64,000 nt of DNA from contig DATMYF010000013.1 in assembly GCA_035561075.1 (NCBI GenBank), positions 62,001 to 126,000 on the forward strand, in the 5' to 3' direction. The notes under the pieces were generated by a model, which worked only from the letters and a program-made list of their open reading frames with translations, searched no databases and was not told where the DNA came from. Every line of letters starts with the position of its first letter. The stretch's first letter is position 1. Both the position numbers and the translations under genes were made by a program. Below are positions 36,568 to 46,172 of this stretch, one piece after another. This DNA comes from JAMCRM01 sp035561075. Its GTDB lineage: Bacteria; Acidobacteriota; Terriglobia; Bryobacterales; Bryobacteraceae.

Positions 36568-38243
36568 ACAATATGCGGATCGGCACGCGGATTCTGCTCG
36601 GTTTCGGAATGGTGGTGGCGCTGACGGTCGGGATGGGCCTATACGCGCTCAAACAGCAGGCCAACGTTCGGAAGTTCAGCAGCGAGATTGATACGCGCGA
36701 TGCGCGGATACTCGACACGCTGCGCCAAATTGCCGGCGCCGAAGGCCGGATGCGGGCGCTCCGGGGACACGCCATGGTGTATCACCTGCTGGCGCGGCAA
36801 CGCACGCCGGTCGGCGACCCAAAGACTTTACAGCAGGAGTGGATGCAAAGCAGAAACCAGAACCTGCGCCTTCTTTCCGAGCTGGACGCGAGCGCGGCCG
36901 CCTACGAGCGCGACGCTGTTTCACCGCTACGCAAGGCACAGTGGCGCAGAATCCAGACGGCCGCGCGGGAATCCCAGGACGCCCTCAGGGCGCTCACGGG
37001 CGAGGCGGAGATGCAGTTCGAACTGGCGACCCGAACCGACCTCTCCGAGATGACCAGGCGGCTGCCCGTTATCGAGAAGCTGCGCGAGACTTTCGAGTCG
37101 AAGATTATGGAAGCGCAGCGGTTGACCGAAGAGCAGGTAGCCCTTGGCCGTTCCGAGATCGATGGGTACTTTGACGAGACCCGGAACTCGGTGGCCGCCG
37201 CGGTGGTGCTGGCCGCGCTGCTGGGGATCCTGCTCACCATCCTGATCCAGCGCTCGATCACCGGACCCCTGGATGTCTTTATGCGTTTTGTCGAGCAGGT
37301 AGGACATGGGGACCTGACCAAGGAGGCCCCGGCATCCCGGGCGGACGAACTGGGCGACCTCGCCCGCAGTCTGAATCAGATGGTGGTGGGGCTCAAAGAC
37401 GTGGCCAGCCAGGCGCGGCGCATGGCGGAGGACTTGGGCGCGGCTACGGCGGAGATTCTGGCCTCTACGCAACAACAGGCGGCGAGCACCGCGGAGCAGG
37501 CGGCGGCGGTGCAGCAGGCCAATGCAACGATGTCCCAGATTACGCAGGCGGGCTCCCAGATATCGGACCGGGCGAGGCAGGTGGCGGCGTCCGCGGAAGC
37601 CACGTCGGGAGCCAGCTCGGCGGGGCTCCAGTCCGTGCAGAATACGGCACTCACGATGGAGCGGATTCGCGAGCAGGCCGAAGCGGTGGCGGATAACGTG
37701 ATCGCGCTCAGCGAGAAGACACAGGCCATCGGGGAGATCATCTCGACGGTAAACGACATTGCCGAGCAATCGCACCTGCTGGCGCTCAATGCGGCCATCG
37801 AAGCCGCCGCAGCGGGGGAACACGGGCGCAGCTTCTCGGTGGTGGCGAGCGAGATGAAGAACCTGGCGGACCAGTCCAAACAGGCAACCGTACAGGTGCG
37901 CTCGATTTTGGGCGATATACAGAAGGCTATCAACAGCTCCGTGATGCTCACGGAGGAGGCCGTAAAGCGCGTCGAATCCGGGCGGCAGCAGGCGGGGTCG
38001 GCGGACCGGGCCATCCGGGCCCTGACGGACAACATCGAGGAGAGCGTGCGGGCGTTTCAACAAATTGTTGCGGGCAGCAGCCAGCAGCAGATCGGCTTTG
38101 AACAGGTAACCCAGGCATTCCGGAGCATCGGGGTGGCCACGCAGCAGACGGCCACGAGTACGCGGCAGTCGGAGAAGGCAGCCGCGAATCTGAATTCCCT
38201 GGCCCAGCAGTTGCGGGCCGTAGTGGAGAGATACCGGATTTGA
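36564..38243 (+). CDS. Methyl-accepting chemotaxis protein (receptor of the cluster)
   Basis: 559 aa. Two membrane segments (about 10-28 and 210-232) enclose a ~180-residue helical periplasmic four-helix-bundle sensor domain. A HAMP domain follows (ITGPLDVFMRFVEQVGHGDLTKEAP...DELGDLARSLNQM), then the cytoplasmic signalling coiled coil. The hairpin tip is IAEQSHLLALNAAIEAAAAGEHGRSFSVVASEM; the usual QTNLLALNAAIEAARAGE is altered at the Asn (His here). No C-terminal CheR-tethering pentapeptide is present. It is the only receptor in the cluster, so it is presumably the dedicated input. Ligand unknown. Confidence 0.93.
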   Translation: MNNMRIGTRILLGFGMVVALTVGMGLYALKQQANVRKFSSEIDTRDARILDTLRQIAGAEGRMRALRGHAMVYHLLARQRTPVGDPKTLQQEWMQSRNQNLRLLSELDASAAAYERDAVSPLRKAQWRRIQTAARESQDALRALTGEAEMQFELATRTDLSEMTRRLPVIEKLRETFESKIMEAQRLTEEQVALGRSEIDGYFDETRNSVAAAVVLAALLGILLTILIQRSITGPLDVFMRFVEQVGHGDLTKEAPASRADELGDLARSLNQMVVGLKDVASQARRMAEDLGAATAEILASTQQQAASTAEQAAAVQQANATMSQITQAGSQISDRARQVAASAEATSGASSAGLQSVQNTALTMERIREQAEAVADNVIALSEKTQAIGEIISTVNDIAEQSHLLALNAAIEAAAAGEHGRSFSVVASEMKNLADQSKQATVQVRSILGDIQKAINSSVMLTEEAVKRVESGRQQAGSADRAIRALTDNIEESVRAFQQIVAGSSQQQIGFEQVTQAFRSIGVATQQTATSTRQSEKAAANLNSLAQQLRAVVERYRI

Positions 38244-40405
38244 GCCGCATCGATCCCACGCTGCTCGGGATTTTCGAGGCGGAGCAGCGAGAACACGCGG
38301 AGCGGATTCGCGCCCTGGTGGGAGCCGGTGACGGAGCGCCGCTTTCGGCCCAGGCGACGGAAGAGATCCTGCGCAGGGCCCACACCTTGAAGGGCGCGGC
38401 ACGAGCGGTGGGGTTCGAAAGCATCGAACTGCTGGCGCACCGCCTGGAGGCCTTGTTCGCCGACGTGCGGAGCGGGGTGCTGGCCTTCGATGCGACGGCG
38501 CGCGCGGTGGTGAACGGGGTGCTCGATGCCAGCGAGGACGTTACCGCTTCCGCGCTGGCCGGCGGCGAGGAGCCGGATGTCTCAGCGACGCTCCGGCGGC
38601 TGGAGGGCCTGCTGGGAATCGCGCCGTCAACGCCGCCGCCGGCCGCGACGCCGCCCCCGCACACGGCGGCGGAAGCGCCCTCGGATATCGTACGGGTGAG
38701 CGCCGCACGTGTAGAGAAGCTGGTGGCTTCCTCATCGCAACTGCTTGCCGCGACTGCGGTGCAGATGCGGGCGCGGGAGCTGGAGGGGCTGCTGGGCCGC
38801 ATAAAGGACTTCCAGCGCGACTGGGCACAACTGCGCAAAGGCCATCCAGGGGCACCACCGCCCGAATCGATCGCGCGGCTGGATGCGGCGCTGAGCGGAC
38901 TGGCGCGAGAGGTGCGTGCGGCCAAGATCTCCCAGCAGCAGGGTGCGTGGAGGCTGAACCAACTCGCCGCCGACGTTTATGACGGCAGTTGCGCGGTTCG
39001 CATGACACCGGCTGACACGGTGTTCGGGGTCTTCCGCAAGATGGTGCGGGATATGGCCGCCGAAGCAGGCAGGGAGATCGAATTCCTGGCCACAGGCATG
39101 GACGTGCAAGCGGACCGCCTGGTGCTTCAGGCGCTGAAGGACCCGGTGATGCACCTGCTGCGGAACGCGATCTCCCACGGCGTCGAGTTGCCGGCGGAGC
39201 GCATCGCGGCGGGCAAGCCCGAAACGGCCACTGTACGATTGACAGTCGAAGCGCAGGGCGACCGGTTGCTGGTTACGGTGGCGGACGACGGACGCGGTAT
39301 CGACCTGGCGCGCGTCCGGGAAGTGGCCGTGAGCCGGGGGCTTCTTTCTCCCGAAGACCAGACCGCACGGGACCTGGGGCAGTTGGCCAGGCTGCTGCTC
39401 ACTCCGGGCTTCACCACTTCGGGCGCGGTGAACATGCTCTCGGGACTGGGCATGGGGCTTTCGGTGGTGGAGCAGCAGGTATCTCTGCTTCAGGGGCAGG
39501 TGGATTTCCGGATTGCCGGGGCGCCAGGGACGGCGGTGATCCTCTCGGTGCCGCTGGCCATTTCACTGCATCACGTGCTGCTGGTGGCATCGGGCGGGCA
39601 CACGTACGCGTTCCCCAGCCGCGGCATCGACCGTCTGCTCCGGGTCCGGCAAGGGGAAATGGAGAGTGTGGACGGCCGGGATGTGATCCGGACAGGCGCG
39701 GAGGCCGTGCCCGTAGCGAAGCTGGCGGATTTGCTCGGGACACCCGGACAGGAGCCCGACGGCGGCGAGGGGGACGACGGGGAGGCGGTGCTTCGTGTGG
39801 TGGTGCTGGAAGCGGGCGAATTCCGCTTGGGTGTCATCGTGGACGGGCTGCTCGACGAACGCGAGGTGTTGGTGAAGGAACTCGGGCTTCCGCCGGCGAT
39901 GACGGGCCTTTCAAACGGCGGAATCCCGCTCGAAGACGGAACCGTGGCGGTGGCGCTCAGCCCCGCTGCGCTTCTGGAGCGCTTCCGCCAACAGGGGCAG
40001 AGGCCGGCGTTGAAACGCACGGCGACCTCGAAGCCGCAGCCCGCCGCAACCATTCTGGTTGTAGACGACTCCATCACTACGAGGTCGCTGGAAAAAAGCA
40101 TTCTCGAGGCCCATGGCTACCGGGTGAAGCTGGCCGTGGATGGTCTGGAAGCCCTCGAAGAGTTGCGCGCCGCTCCGGCGGACCTTGTAATCGCGGACAT
40201 CAACATGCCCCGGATGAACGGGTTTGAGTTGTTGGAAAATATTAAGAGCGACCCGCGTCTGGCTTCCATTCCGGTGATCATGGTGACGTCGCTCGAAGAC
40301 CGGGAAGACCAGAATCGCGGGTTATCACTCGGGGCGGACGCATATATCGTGAAGCGCAAATTCGACCAGAAAGAGCTGCTGGCCACGGTACGGCAGATCC
40401 TATGA
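38240..40405 (+). CDS. CheA histidine kinase fused to a receiver domain (WspE-like)
   Basis: 721 aa. Order: Hpt domain (~1-105) with the phospho-acceptor H48 in RRAHTLKGAARAVG; linker without an obvious P2 CheY-binding domain; dimerisation region (~155-225); HATPase_c (MHLLRNAISHGVE, DDGRGID, SGLGMGLSVVEQQV); CheW-like domain (HVLLVASGGHTYAFP...); and a C-terminal receiver (ILVVDDSITTRSLEK, phospho-Asp D653 in VIADINMPRMNG). A kinase with its own receiver is the WspE/FrzE layout. The start is TTG at 38240, overlapping the receptor stop as TTGA, which makes coupled translation likely. Confidence 0.93.
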   Translation: MSRIDPTLLGIFEAEQREHAERIRALVGAGDGAPLSAQATEEILRRAHTLKGAARAVGFESIELLAHRLEALFADVRSGVLAFDATARAVVNGVLDASEDVTASALAGGEEPDVSATLRRLEGLLGIAPSTPPPAATPPPHTAAEAPSDIVRVSAARVEKLVASSSQLLAATAVQMRARELEGLLGRIKDFQRDWAQLRKGHPGAPPPESIARLDAALSGLAREVRAAKISQQQGAWRLNQLAADVYDGSCAVRMTPADTVFGVFRKMVRDMAAEAGREIEFLATGMDVQADRLVLQALKDPVMHLLRNAISHGVELPAERIAAGKPETATVRLTVEAQGDRLLVTVADDGRGIDLARVREVAVSRGLLSPEDQTARDLGQLARLLLTPGFTTSGAVNMLSGLGMGLSVVEQQVSLLQGQVDFRIAGAPGTAVILSVPLAISLHHVLLVASGGHTYAFPSRGIDRLLRVRQGEMESVDGRDVIRTGAEAVPVAKLADLLGTPGQEPDGGEGDDGEAVLRVVVLEAGEFRLGVIVDGLLDEREVLVKELGLPPAMTGLSNGGIPLEDGTVAVALSPAALLERFRQQGQRPALKRTATSKPQPAATILVVDDSITTRSLEKSILEAHGYRVKLAVDGLEALEELRAAPADLVIADINMPRMNGFELLENIKSDPRLASIPVIMVTSLEDREDQNRGLSLGADAYIVKRKFDQKELLATVRQIL

Positions 40406-41451
40406 AACGCATACGGGTGCTGATAGTCGAAGACTCGGCCGTGGTGCGGGAACACCTCAAGCGGATTATCGCGGCCGATCGGCGGCTGGAGGTTGCGGGC
40501 GCGGTGGCTACGGCCGAAGAGGCGCTCGAGGTACTCGAAGAAATCGCTCCGGATGTCATCTCGATGGATGTGCGGCTGCCCGGAATTCAGGGCCTGGACG
40601 CGACGCGCCAGATCATGGCCCGCCGCCCCACCCCGATTGTAGTGGTCTCGGCTGTAGAGCCCGGTGAGATGAACCTCACCATGGAGGCATTCAAAGCCGG
40701 CGCGCTCGCGGTGGTGGAGAAACCGCCGGCCGTCACGCAAGCCGGCTATGACGCGGTGGCATGCCGGCTGTGCACGCAACTGGCCATCATGAGCGAGGTG
40801 GTGGTGGTGAGGCAGCAGGCCGTCAGACCACGGCCCGTGCAAGCACCGGACGGCTGCTGCCGGCGGGGCAACTACCGCATAGTGGGGATGGCTGCCTCCA
40901 CAGGTGGTCCCAACGCACTGATGCAGGTGCTGGGGTCGCTGGGCAGCGGCTTTCCCCTTCCGGTGCTCCTGGTGCAACACATGGAACCAAGTTTCGTGGT
41001 GGGTTTCGGGTCGTGGCTGGCCGGGGTTACCGGGTTAAAACTGGAAATCGTGGACAGGCGTATGGAACTCGCGCCGGGAACCCTGTATCTTGCCGCTCCC
41101 GACAGGCATCTCGTTACAGATGGGTCTTGGGCGTGGGCGCAGGACGGGGAGCGCGTCTCCAGCCATCGCCCATCGGCGTCTGTACTGTTCGAGGCGATGG
41201 CGCTGCACGTGGGGCAGGCGGCGATTGGGATCCTGCTTACGGGGATGGGGGAAGACGGTGCGCAGGGCTTACGCCAGTTGCGGCTGGCCGGCGGCTACAC
41301 GGTCGCGGAGCACCAATCGACCGCGGTGGTGTACGGGATGCCGGCGGCCGCCGTGCGACTTGGGGCGGCGTGCGAATCGTTGGCGCTTCACGATGTAGCG
41401 CCGCGTCTAATGAAGTTGGCGGGAGGCGATTCGCAGGACCCTTCTTCATGA
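40402..41451 (+). CDS. CheB-type chemoreceptor glutamate methylesterase (WspF-like)
   Basis: 349 aa. N-terminal receiver (VLIVEDSAVVREHLKRII; phospho-Asp D56) and C-terminal methylesterase domain with catalytic S166 (AASTGGPNAL), H193 (LVQHMEPSF) and D285 (LTGMGEDGAQGL). It removes methyl groups added by the CheR encoded upstream, setting receptor adaptation. Overlaps cheA and the following hybrid kinase by 4 bases each. All catalytic residues are intact. Confidence 0.95.
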   Translation: MKRIRVLIVEDSAVVREHLKRIIAADRRLEVAGAVATAEEALEVLEEIAPDVISMDVRLPGIQGLDATRQIMARRPTPIVVVSAVEPGEMNLTMEAFKAGALAVVEKPPAVTQAGYDAVACRLCTQLAIMSEVVVVRQQAVRPRPVQAPDGCCRRGNYRIVGMAASTGGPNALMQVLGSLGSGFPLPVLLVQHMEPSFVVGFGSWLAGVTGLKLEIVDRRMELAPGTLYLAAPDRHLVTDGSWAWAQDGERVSSHRPSASVLFEAMALHVGQAAIGILLTGMGEDGAQGLRQLRLAGGYTVAEHQSTAVVYGMPAAAVRLGAACESLALHDVAPRLMKLAGGDSQDPSS

Positions 41452-43907
41452 ACGATACATACAAAATAATGCTGATCGAGGACTCGCGCACGCAGGCGGA
41501 GCGGGTCCGTAGTCTCTTCGAACGCGAGGGGTGGGCTGTGATCCTGGCGCAAAGCGCCGAAAACGCGCTCGACCAGTTGAACCGCGCCCGCCCGGACCTG
41601 GTGGTGGTGGACTACCATCTGCCAGGCATGAACGGTGAAGAGTTCTGCCGCGAAATCCGCATGAATGTCAACCACCGCGGCATACCCGTGCTCATGCTGA
41701 CGGTGGAAGGCACGCACGATGCCGAACGCAGGGGCCTCGAAAGCGGCGCCGACGATTACTTTTCGAAGTCCGGCGATCCCGACATCCTGGTGCTGCGGGC
41801 TCGCTCGCTGCTGAGGACCTCGGCGGGGGCGGACCGCATTCTGGCGCCCAGCGACAACACGTTCAGCCGGGCGCGCCTGCTGGCCGTAGACGATAGCCCC
41901 ACTTTTCTGCACTACCTGACCGATCAGTTGCAGGCCGAACACTATCGCGTCGAGAAGGCGCACGGCGGCAAGGAAGCGCTGGAACGGATCCGCACGGAGA
42001 CGTTCGATTGCGTGGTGGTGGATCTGGAGATGCCGGATATCGACGGCATCGAACTCTGCCGCCGCGTGGAAGCCATGCGCACCGAGACCAACCTGCCCGT
42101 CACGCTGCTGGCGTTGACAGCCCACGAGCAGAAGGATTTCGCGACGCGCGCGCTAGAGGCGGGGGCGGATGATTTCGTCGGCAAGTCCGCCGATATAGGG
42201 GTGCTCAAGGCCCGTATTCGCGCGTTGCTGCGCCGCAAGTTCTTCGTCGAGGAAAACCGGCGTATCGTTGAGGAGCTAAAGGAAAAGGAACTGGCGGCGG
42301 TCCGGGCGCGGGCGGAAAAGGAAGCCGCCGAGGTGCGCGCGGTGATGGCGGACCAACTGGCACAAAGCAATCGCGAACTGGAGGACGCCAATCGCCGGCT
42401 GAAGGAGGCGCTGGAGGTTACCAAAGCCATCACCGAGAACGCCGCCGAAGCCCTATTTATGACGGACCGGGAAGGCCGCATCACTTTCACCAACCCCGCC
42501 GCCGAGCGCATGTTCGGCTTCCGGCGGGACGAACTGCTGGGGATGGTCCTGCACGAGACCTTACACAGTCACCGCAAGGATGGCACTTCCTATCCCATCG
42601 AAGAATGCCCTCTGTTTCGGTCGTTGACTACGGGGGAAACGGTGACGGGCCAGGAAGAATTGTTCTTCCGGAAGGACGGAACGGCGGTGGAGGTGGCCTG
42701 CTCGAACGCGCCGATCCTGGAAGCCGGCGAAGTAGTGGCGGCGGTGATGGTGGCGCACGACATCTCCGAGCGCAAGCGGTCCGAGGAACGCATACGGCAA
42801 TCGCAGAAACTGGAGAGCATCGGGATGCTGGCCGGAGGCGTAGCGCACGACTTCAACAATATTCTGACCGGCATCATCGGAACCGCCAGTCTGATCGAGG
42901 AGAACGAAGAGACTTCACCGGCCACGCTTGAGCAGGCCCGCACCATCCTAAGCGGGGCCGAGCGGGCCGCCGACCTGACGCGACAGTTGCTCGCCTACTC
43001 GGGCAAGGGCCAGTTCTTCATCCGGGACGTGGATCTTTCGGTCATGATCCGGCAGATGGGAGGTCTGATCCGGCTCTCGATCCCCAAGAATGCAGGGGTG
43101 CACCTGGACCTGGAGGACGGCATTCCGCCAGTGGCGGCGGATCCGGGCCAAATGCAGCAGGTGGTACTCAACCTGGTGGTCAACGCGGGAGAGGCGATCG
43201 GACAGGCGCGGGGTGGCGTGGTATCGATCGCGACCGGCACCCAGACCGTCGTGAAAGGGTTCATCGATGCCGCGGGGGCGGAGGTGGCGCCGGGGCCCTA
43301 TGCCTTCCTGGAGGTGCGTGACACCGGCTCGGGGATGGACGAAGCGACGCAAGCGCGCATGTTCGAGCCGTTCTTCAGTACCAAGTTCACCGGCCGGGGG
43401 CTGGGGCTGGCGGCGATATCGGGAATTATGCGATCGCAGAAGGGTGGCATCGTGGTAACCAGTGCCCCGGGTGCGGGCAGCACATTCCGGGTGCTGTTTC
43501 CCGCCGCCCGCGCCGCCGTCGTCGAAAAGACTCCAGCGGAGAGCCGTCCAGCCGTACTGGTGGCCGATGACGAAGAATGCGTCCGCAATTTCCTGCGCGA
43601 CGCGCTGGAACGCCACGGGTACCTGGTAATTCCGGCGGGGGACGGACGCGAGGCGCTCGATCGCTTCGAGGAACGCCGCGGCAATATCAGCCTGGTCCTG
43701 ATCGACCTCACCATGCCGGTAATGGGGGGCCGCGACCTGGTTGCGGAGCTCAAGCGCCGCTATCCGGAAGCGAAGGTTCTGCTCACCAGCGCGTACAGCG
43801 AAACCGAGGCGCGGCTGCTGGTCTCGGCGTATCCGGGGACCGGCTTCATCCAGAAGCCGTTCAGTTCCCAGGCGCTGCTCCAGAAGGTGAAGGCGGCGCT
43901 GGCGTAG
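41448..43907 (+). CDS. REC-REC-PAS-histidine kinase-REC protein, probable output of the chemosensory cluster
   Basis: 819 aa, no membrane segment. Order: receiver 1 (IMLIEDSRTQAERV; Asp in VVVDYHLPGMNGEEF), receiver 2 (LLAVDDSPTFLHYL; Asp in VVVDLEMPDIDG), charged coiled coil (~265-325, VEELKEKELAAVRARAEKEAAEV), PAS (~330-450, ITFTNPAAERMFGFRRDELLG), HisKA with His in GGVAHDFNNILTG, HATPase (NAGEAIGQ, DTGSGM, GRGLGLAAISG) and receiver 3 (Asp in LIDLTMPVMGG). It takes the place that a GGDEF response regulator (WspR) has in the Wsp system. The ATG overlaps the cheB stop; the longer open frame is a shadow of cheB. Confidence 0.92.
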   Translation: MNDTYKIMLIEDSRTQAERVRSLFEREGWAVILAQSAENALDQLNRARPDLVVVDYHLPGMNGEEFCREIRMNVNHRGIPVLMLTVEGTHDAERRGLESGADDYFSKSGDPDILVLRARSLLRTSAGADRILAPSDNTFSRARLLAVDDSPTFLHYLTDQLQAEHYRVEKAHGGKEALERIRTETFDCVVVDLEMPDIDGIELCRRVEAMRTETNLPVTLLALTAHEQKDFATRALEAGADDFVGKSADIGVLKARIRALLRRKFFVEENRRIVEELKEKELAAVRARAEKEAAEVRAVMADQLAQSNRELEDANRRLKEALEVTKAITENAAEALFMTDREGRITFTNPAAERMFGFRRDELLGMVLHETLHSHRKDGTSYPIEECPLFRSLTTGETVTGQEELFFRKDGTAVEVACSNAPILEAGEVVAAVMVAHDISERKRSEERIRQSQKLESIGMLAGGVAHDFNNILTGIIGTASLIEENEETSPATLEQARTILSGAERAADLTRQLLAYSGKGQFFIRDVDLSVMIRQMGGLIRLSIPKNAGVHLDLEDGIPPVAADPGQMQQVVLNLVVNAGEAIGQARGGVVSIATGTQTVVKGFIDAAGAEVAPGPYAFLEVRDTGSGMDEATQARMFEPFFSTKFTGRGLGLAAISGIMRSQKGGIVVTSAPGAGSTFRVLFPAARAAVVEKTPAESRPAVLVADDEECVRNFLRDALERHGYLVIPAGDGREALDRFEERRGNISLVLIDLTMPVMGGRDLVAELKRRYPEAKVLLTSAYSETEARLLVSAYPGTGFIQKPFSSQALLQKVKAALA

Positions 43908-43911
43908 CTGG

Positions 43912-46131
43912 TCAGAGCGCGGACCGTTCGATGAACGACCGCTCGAAATAGTAGAAGAAGCCGTCCTCCGCGCCCACAATGAGGTCCGGTTTGCCGTCGC
44001 CGTTCCAGTCCGCCACGTTAGGGGTGGGGCTGTGGCCCTGGATGATGGTGGTCAGGATGGGGCCGCGCGGCTCCATAACGGGTCTCCGCCCGGTGCCGGT
44101 ATTCTCGTACCAGATGGGTCCCTTATCCGAATCGCTGATGAGGTCGAGATCGCCGTCGCCATCCCAGTCGGCGAGTTCCACTTTGCGGCGGCCGCTCGAT
44201 CCGGCGCGTCCGGCTGCCAGATTCAGAAAACGCCCGCCGGGCTGGAGAAAGATGCGCTCCGGCGGCAGGAGTACCAGAGCGCCGTTCCTGCGCTCGCGGC
44301 GATAGAGCGAAAGATAGCCCTGGTGGTTCAGCATGACCAGATCCGGCAGGCCGTCGCGGTCCCAATCGACAATCTTTGGGGTGGTGCGCCACTGCGTAAC
44401 AAGCTGATTGCCCTTCGGCTCCCACCAGACCCACTCGGGCTTGGGCGGGCGTGAGGTCCATGCCACCTCGATGGCTTCGGCAGGCGCCAGTACGGGTTCC
44501 CGGACGGAGCCGGTGTTCCGGTACCAGACCACATTGCCGGTAATGTCGTTCACCAGGATGTCGGGCTTGCCGTCCAGATCCCAGTCTGCCACGGAGGGAT
44601 TGGTGTACCCCCACTTCTCCTCCGCTGGCCCCTGGATGGAGCCCTTCGGTCCGGCCAGGTGCCGGATGGTTTTACCTCCGGCCTTGAGGTACCCGCGATC
44701 TTCAAACGCCGGGGCTGTCCGGGTGCCGGTGTTCTCGAAATACTGAAGGTAACCGGCGGAGTTGCCGGCAAGGAGGTCGAGCTTGCCGTCGCCGTTCCAA
44801 TCGACCGCCACAGGCCGCGACAGCGCGCCGCTCTTGACGTAGGGATCCACCTGCTCGAAATAACGCGCGGGCGCCAGATCCGGCTCCTTACCGCGGGGAG
44901 CACGGTTCTCCAGCAGGGCGACGCGGCCGTCCTCCTCCCCCACGATGAGCGACGGCCTGCCGTCGGGATGCCAGGCGGCCACACGCGGCTGAATCATGCA
45001 CAGCTCCATGTGTAGCGGCCGGCCATCCACCCGCAGCAGCTCGCCGGCCGCCAGGCGGGGCGCGTGCCGGCTTCCGGTATTGCGGAACAGCGTAATCGTA
45101 TCGACGAAGCTGCCTCCGATGAGGTCGAGCTTCCCCGCCCCGAGCCAGTCCACGGGATGCGGCACGGGACTCCCGTACTGGTCAATGGGCTTACCGCCGG
45201 CTTCAAGCGGCACTGGATCGGCGTAGACGGGCTGGGCGTTGGTCCCGGTGTTCCGATGCAGCCAGACGAAGCCGTGGAGGGGGCCGCGGGTCCACTCGCC
45301 CGTCTCGTTGAACGCATCGTCCCAACCGTAGTCGCGCCAATCGCTGGCGCCCACGAGCACGTCGATGCGGCCGTCGCCATCCCAATCGACGGGGTACCAG
45401 AAATCGTCACGCCCCACCCAATAATTGCGGGGCAGGGTCACCGGGACGAAGGCGGCAAGGCGATTCGCGCGGACGTCGCTGAAGTAGCCGCCGCTCACCA
45501 CCAGGTCGATGGCGCCGTCGCCGTTGAAATCGGCGGCCACCAGTTCCTTACGGCCGGGGCCGAGCCATTCGGCGCGGTCAAAGAGCGGCGCGGCCGTGGT
45601 GCCGAGATTCCGGAAGAGGTAGATGCCATTGTAGGGGCGGTCGGTGCAGGAGACGATGAGGTCCAAGTTGCCGTCGCCATCGAAATCGAGCGCCGCGGGG
45701 TAGGCCCATAGCCCCACGGAGAGGCGTCCCTTGACGCCGGTACGGCCATAGGTGATGCGGTCGCCGGTCCCGATCATCGCGGGCTCGGGCAGCCGTTCCG
45801 ATTCGCCGGATCCCCGGACATCGAAGTAGAGGTAGTACGTGCCCGGCCCGCGTGAAATCCAGCTCACCTTCACCTGCGGGGTGCGCCAGTCGGATTTGGA
45901 CGGGATGACGGCGGGGGAACCGGGCCCGATCACCCGCAGGGAGTCTGGGTTGAACCGCGGCGGCACATCGGCGGCGAACAGAACCGGCTGACCGGCAGGT
46001 ATCCCGATAGCCGCCGCGATGCGCATCTGATTGCGGGTGGGCCAGGCGGCGCCAGCCCGGTGCTCGACGGTGCCTGCCTGCGCGAGTGAGGCGCAGGCCA
46101 GGAGAAAGAGGAAGATTCGGGACGTAAACAT
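43912..46131 (-). CDS. Exported FG-GAP/VCBS repeat protein
   Basis: 739 aa with a signal peptide (SRIFLFLLACASLAQA). After a ~130-residue N-terminal beta domain come about nine calcium-binding loops of the D-x-D-x-D-G-x-x-D type (DFDGDGNLDL, DFNGDGAIDL, DWDGDGRIDV, DWLGAGKLDL, DWNGDGKLDL, DWDLDGKPDI, DWDRDGLPDL, DWDGDGDLDL, DWNGDGKPDL), each followed by FRNTG/YENTG-type strands. This is an integrin-alpha-like beta-propeller, one or two propellers long. Extracellular and probably calcium-stabilised; the ligand is unknown. It converges on the chemosensory cluster with 4 bases between stops. Confidence 0.88.
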   Translation of the reverse strand: MFTSRIFLFLLACASLAQAGTVEHRAGAAWPTRNQMRIAAAIGIPAGQPVLFAADVPPRFNPDSLRVIGPGSPAVIPSKSDWRTPQVKVSWISRGPGTYYLYFDVRGSGESERLPEPAMIGTGDRITYGRTGVKGRLSVGLWAYPAALDFDGDGNLDLIVSCTDRPYNGIYLFRNLGTTAAPLFDRAEWLGPGRKELVAADFNGDGAIDLVVSGGYFSDVRANRLAAFVPVTLPRNYWVGRDDFWYPVDWDGDGRIDVLVGASDWRDYGWDDAFNETGEWTRGPLHGFVWLHRNTGTNAQPVYADPVPLEAGGKPIDQYGSPVPHPVDWLGAGKLDLIGGSFVDTITLFRNTGSRHAPRLAAGELLRVDGRPLHMELCMIQPRVAAWHPDGRPSLIVGEEDGRVALLENRAPRGKEPDLAPARYFEQVDPYVKSGALSRPVAVDWNGDGKLDLLAGNSAGYLQYFENTGTRTAPAFEDRGYLKAGGKTIRHLAGPKGSIQGPAEEKWGYTNPSVADWDLDGKPDILVNDITGNVVWYRNTGSVREPVLAPAEAIEVAWTSRPPKPEWVWWEPKGNQLVTQWRTTPKIVDWDRDGLPDLVMLNHQGYLSLYRRERRNGALVLLPPERIFLQPGGRFLNLAAGRAGSSGRRKVELADWDGDGDLDLISDSDKGPIWYENTGTGRRPVMEPRGPILTTIIQGHSPTPNVADWNGDGKPDLIVGAEDGFFYYFERSFIERSAL

Positions 46132-46172
46132 CCGGAACCTATCATACAGCCGGCAGATCGGGCTGCGAAATG

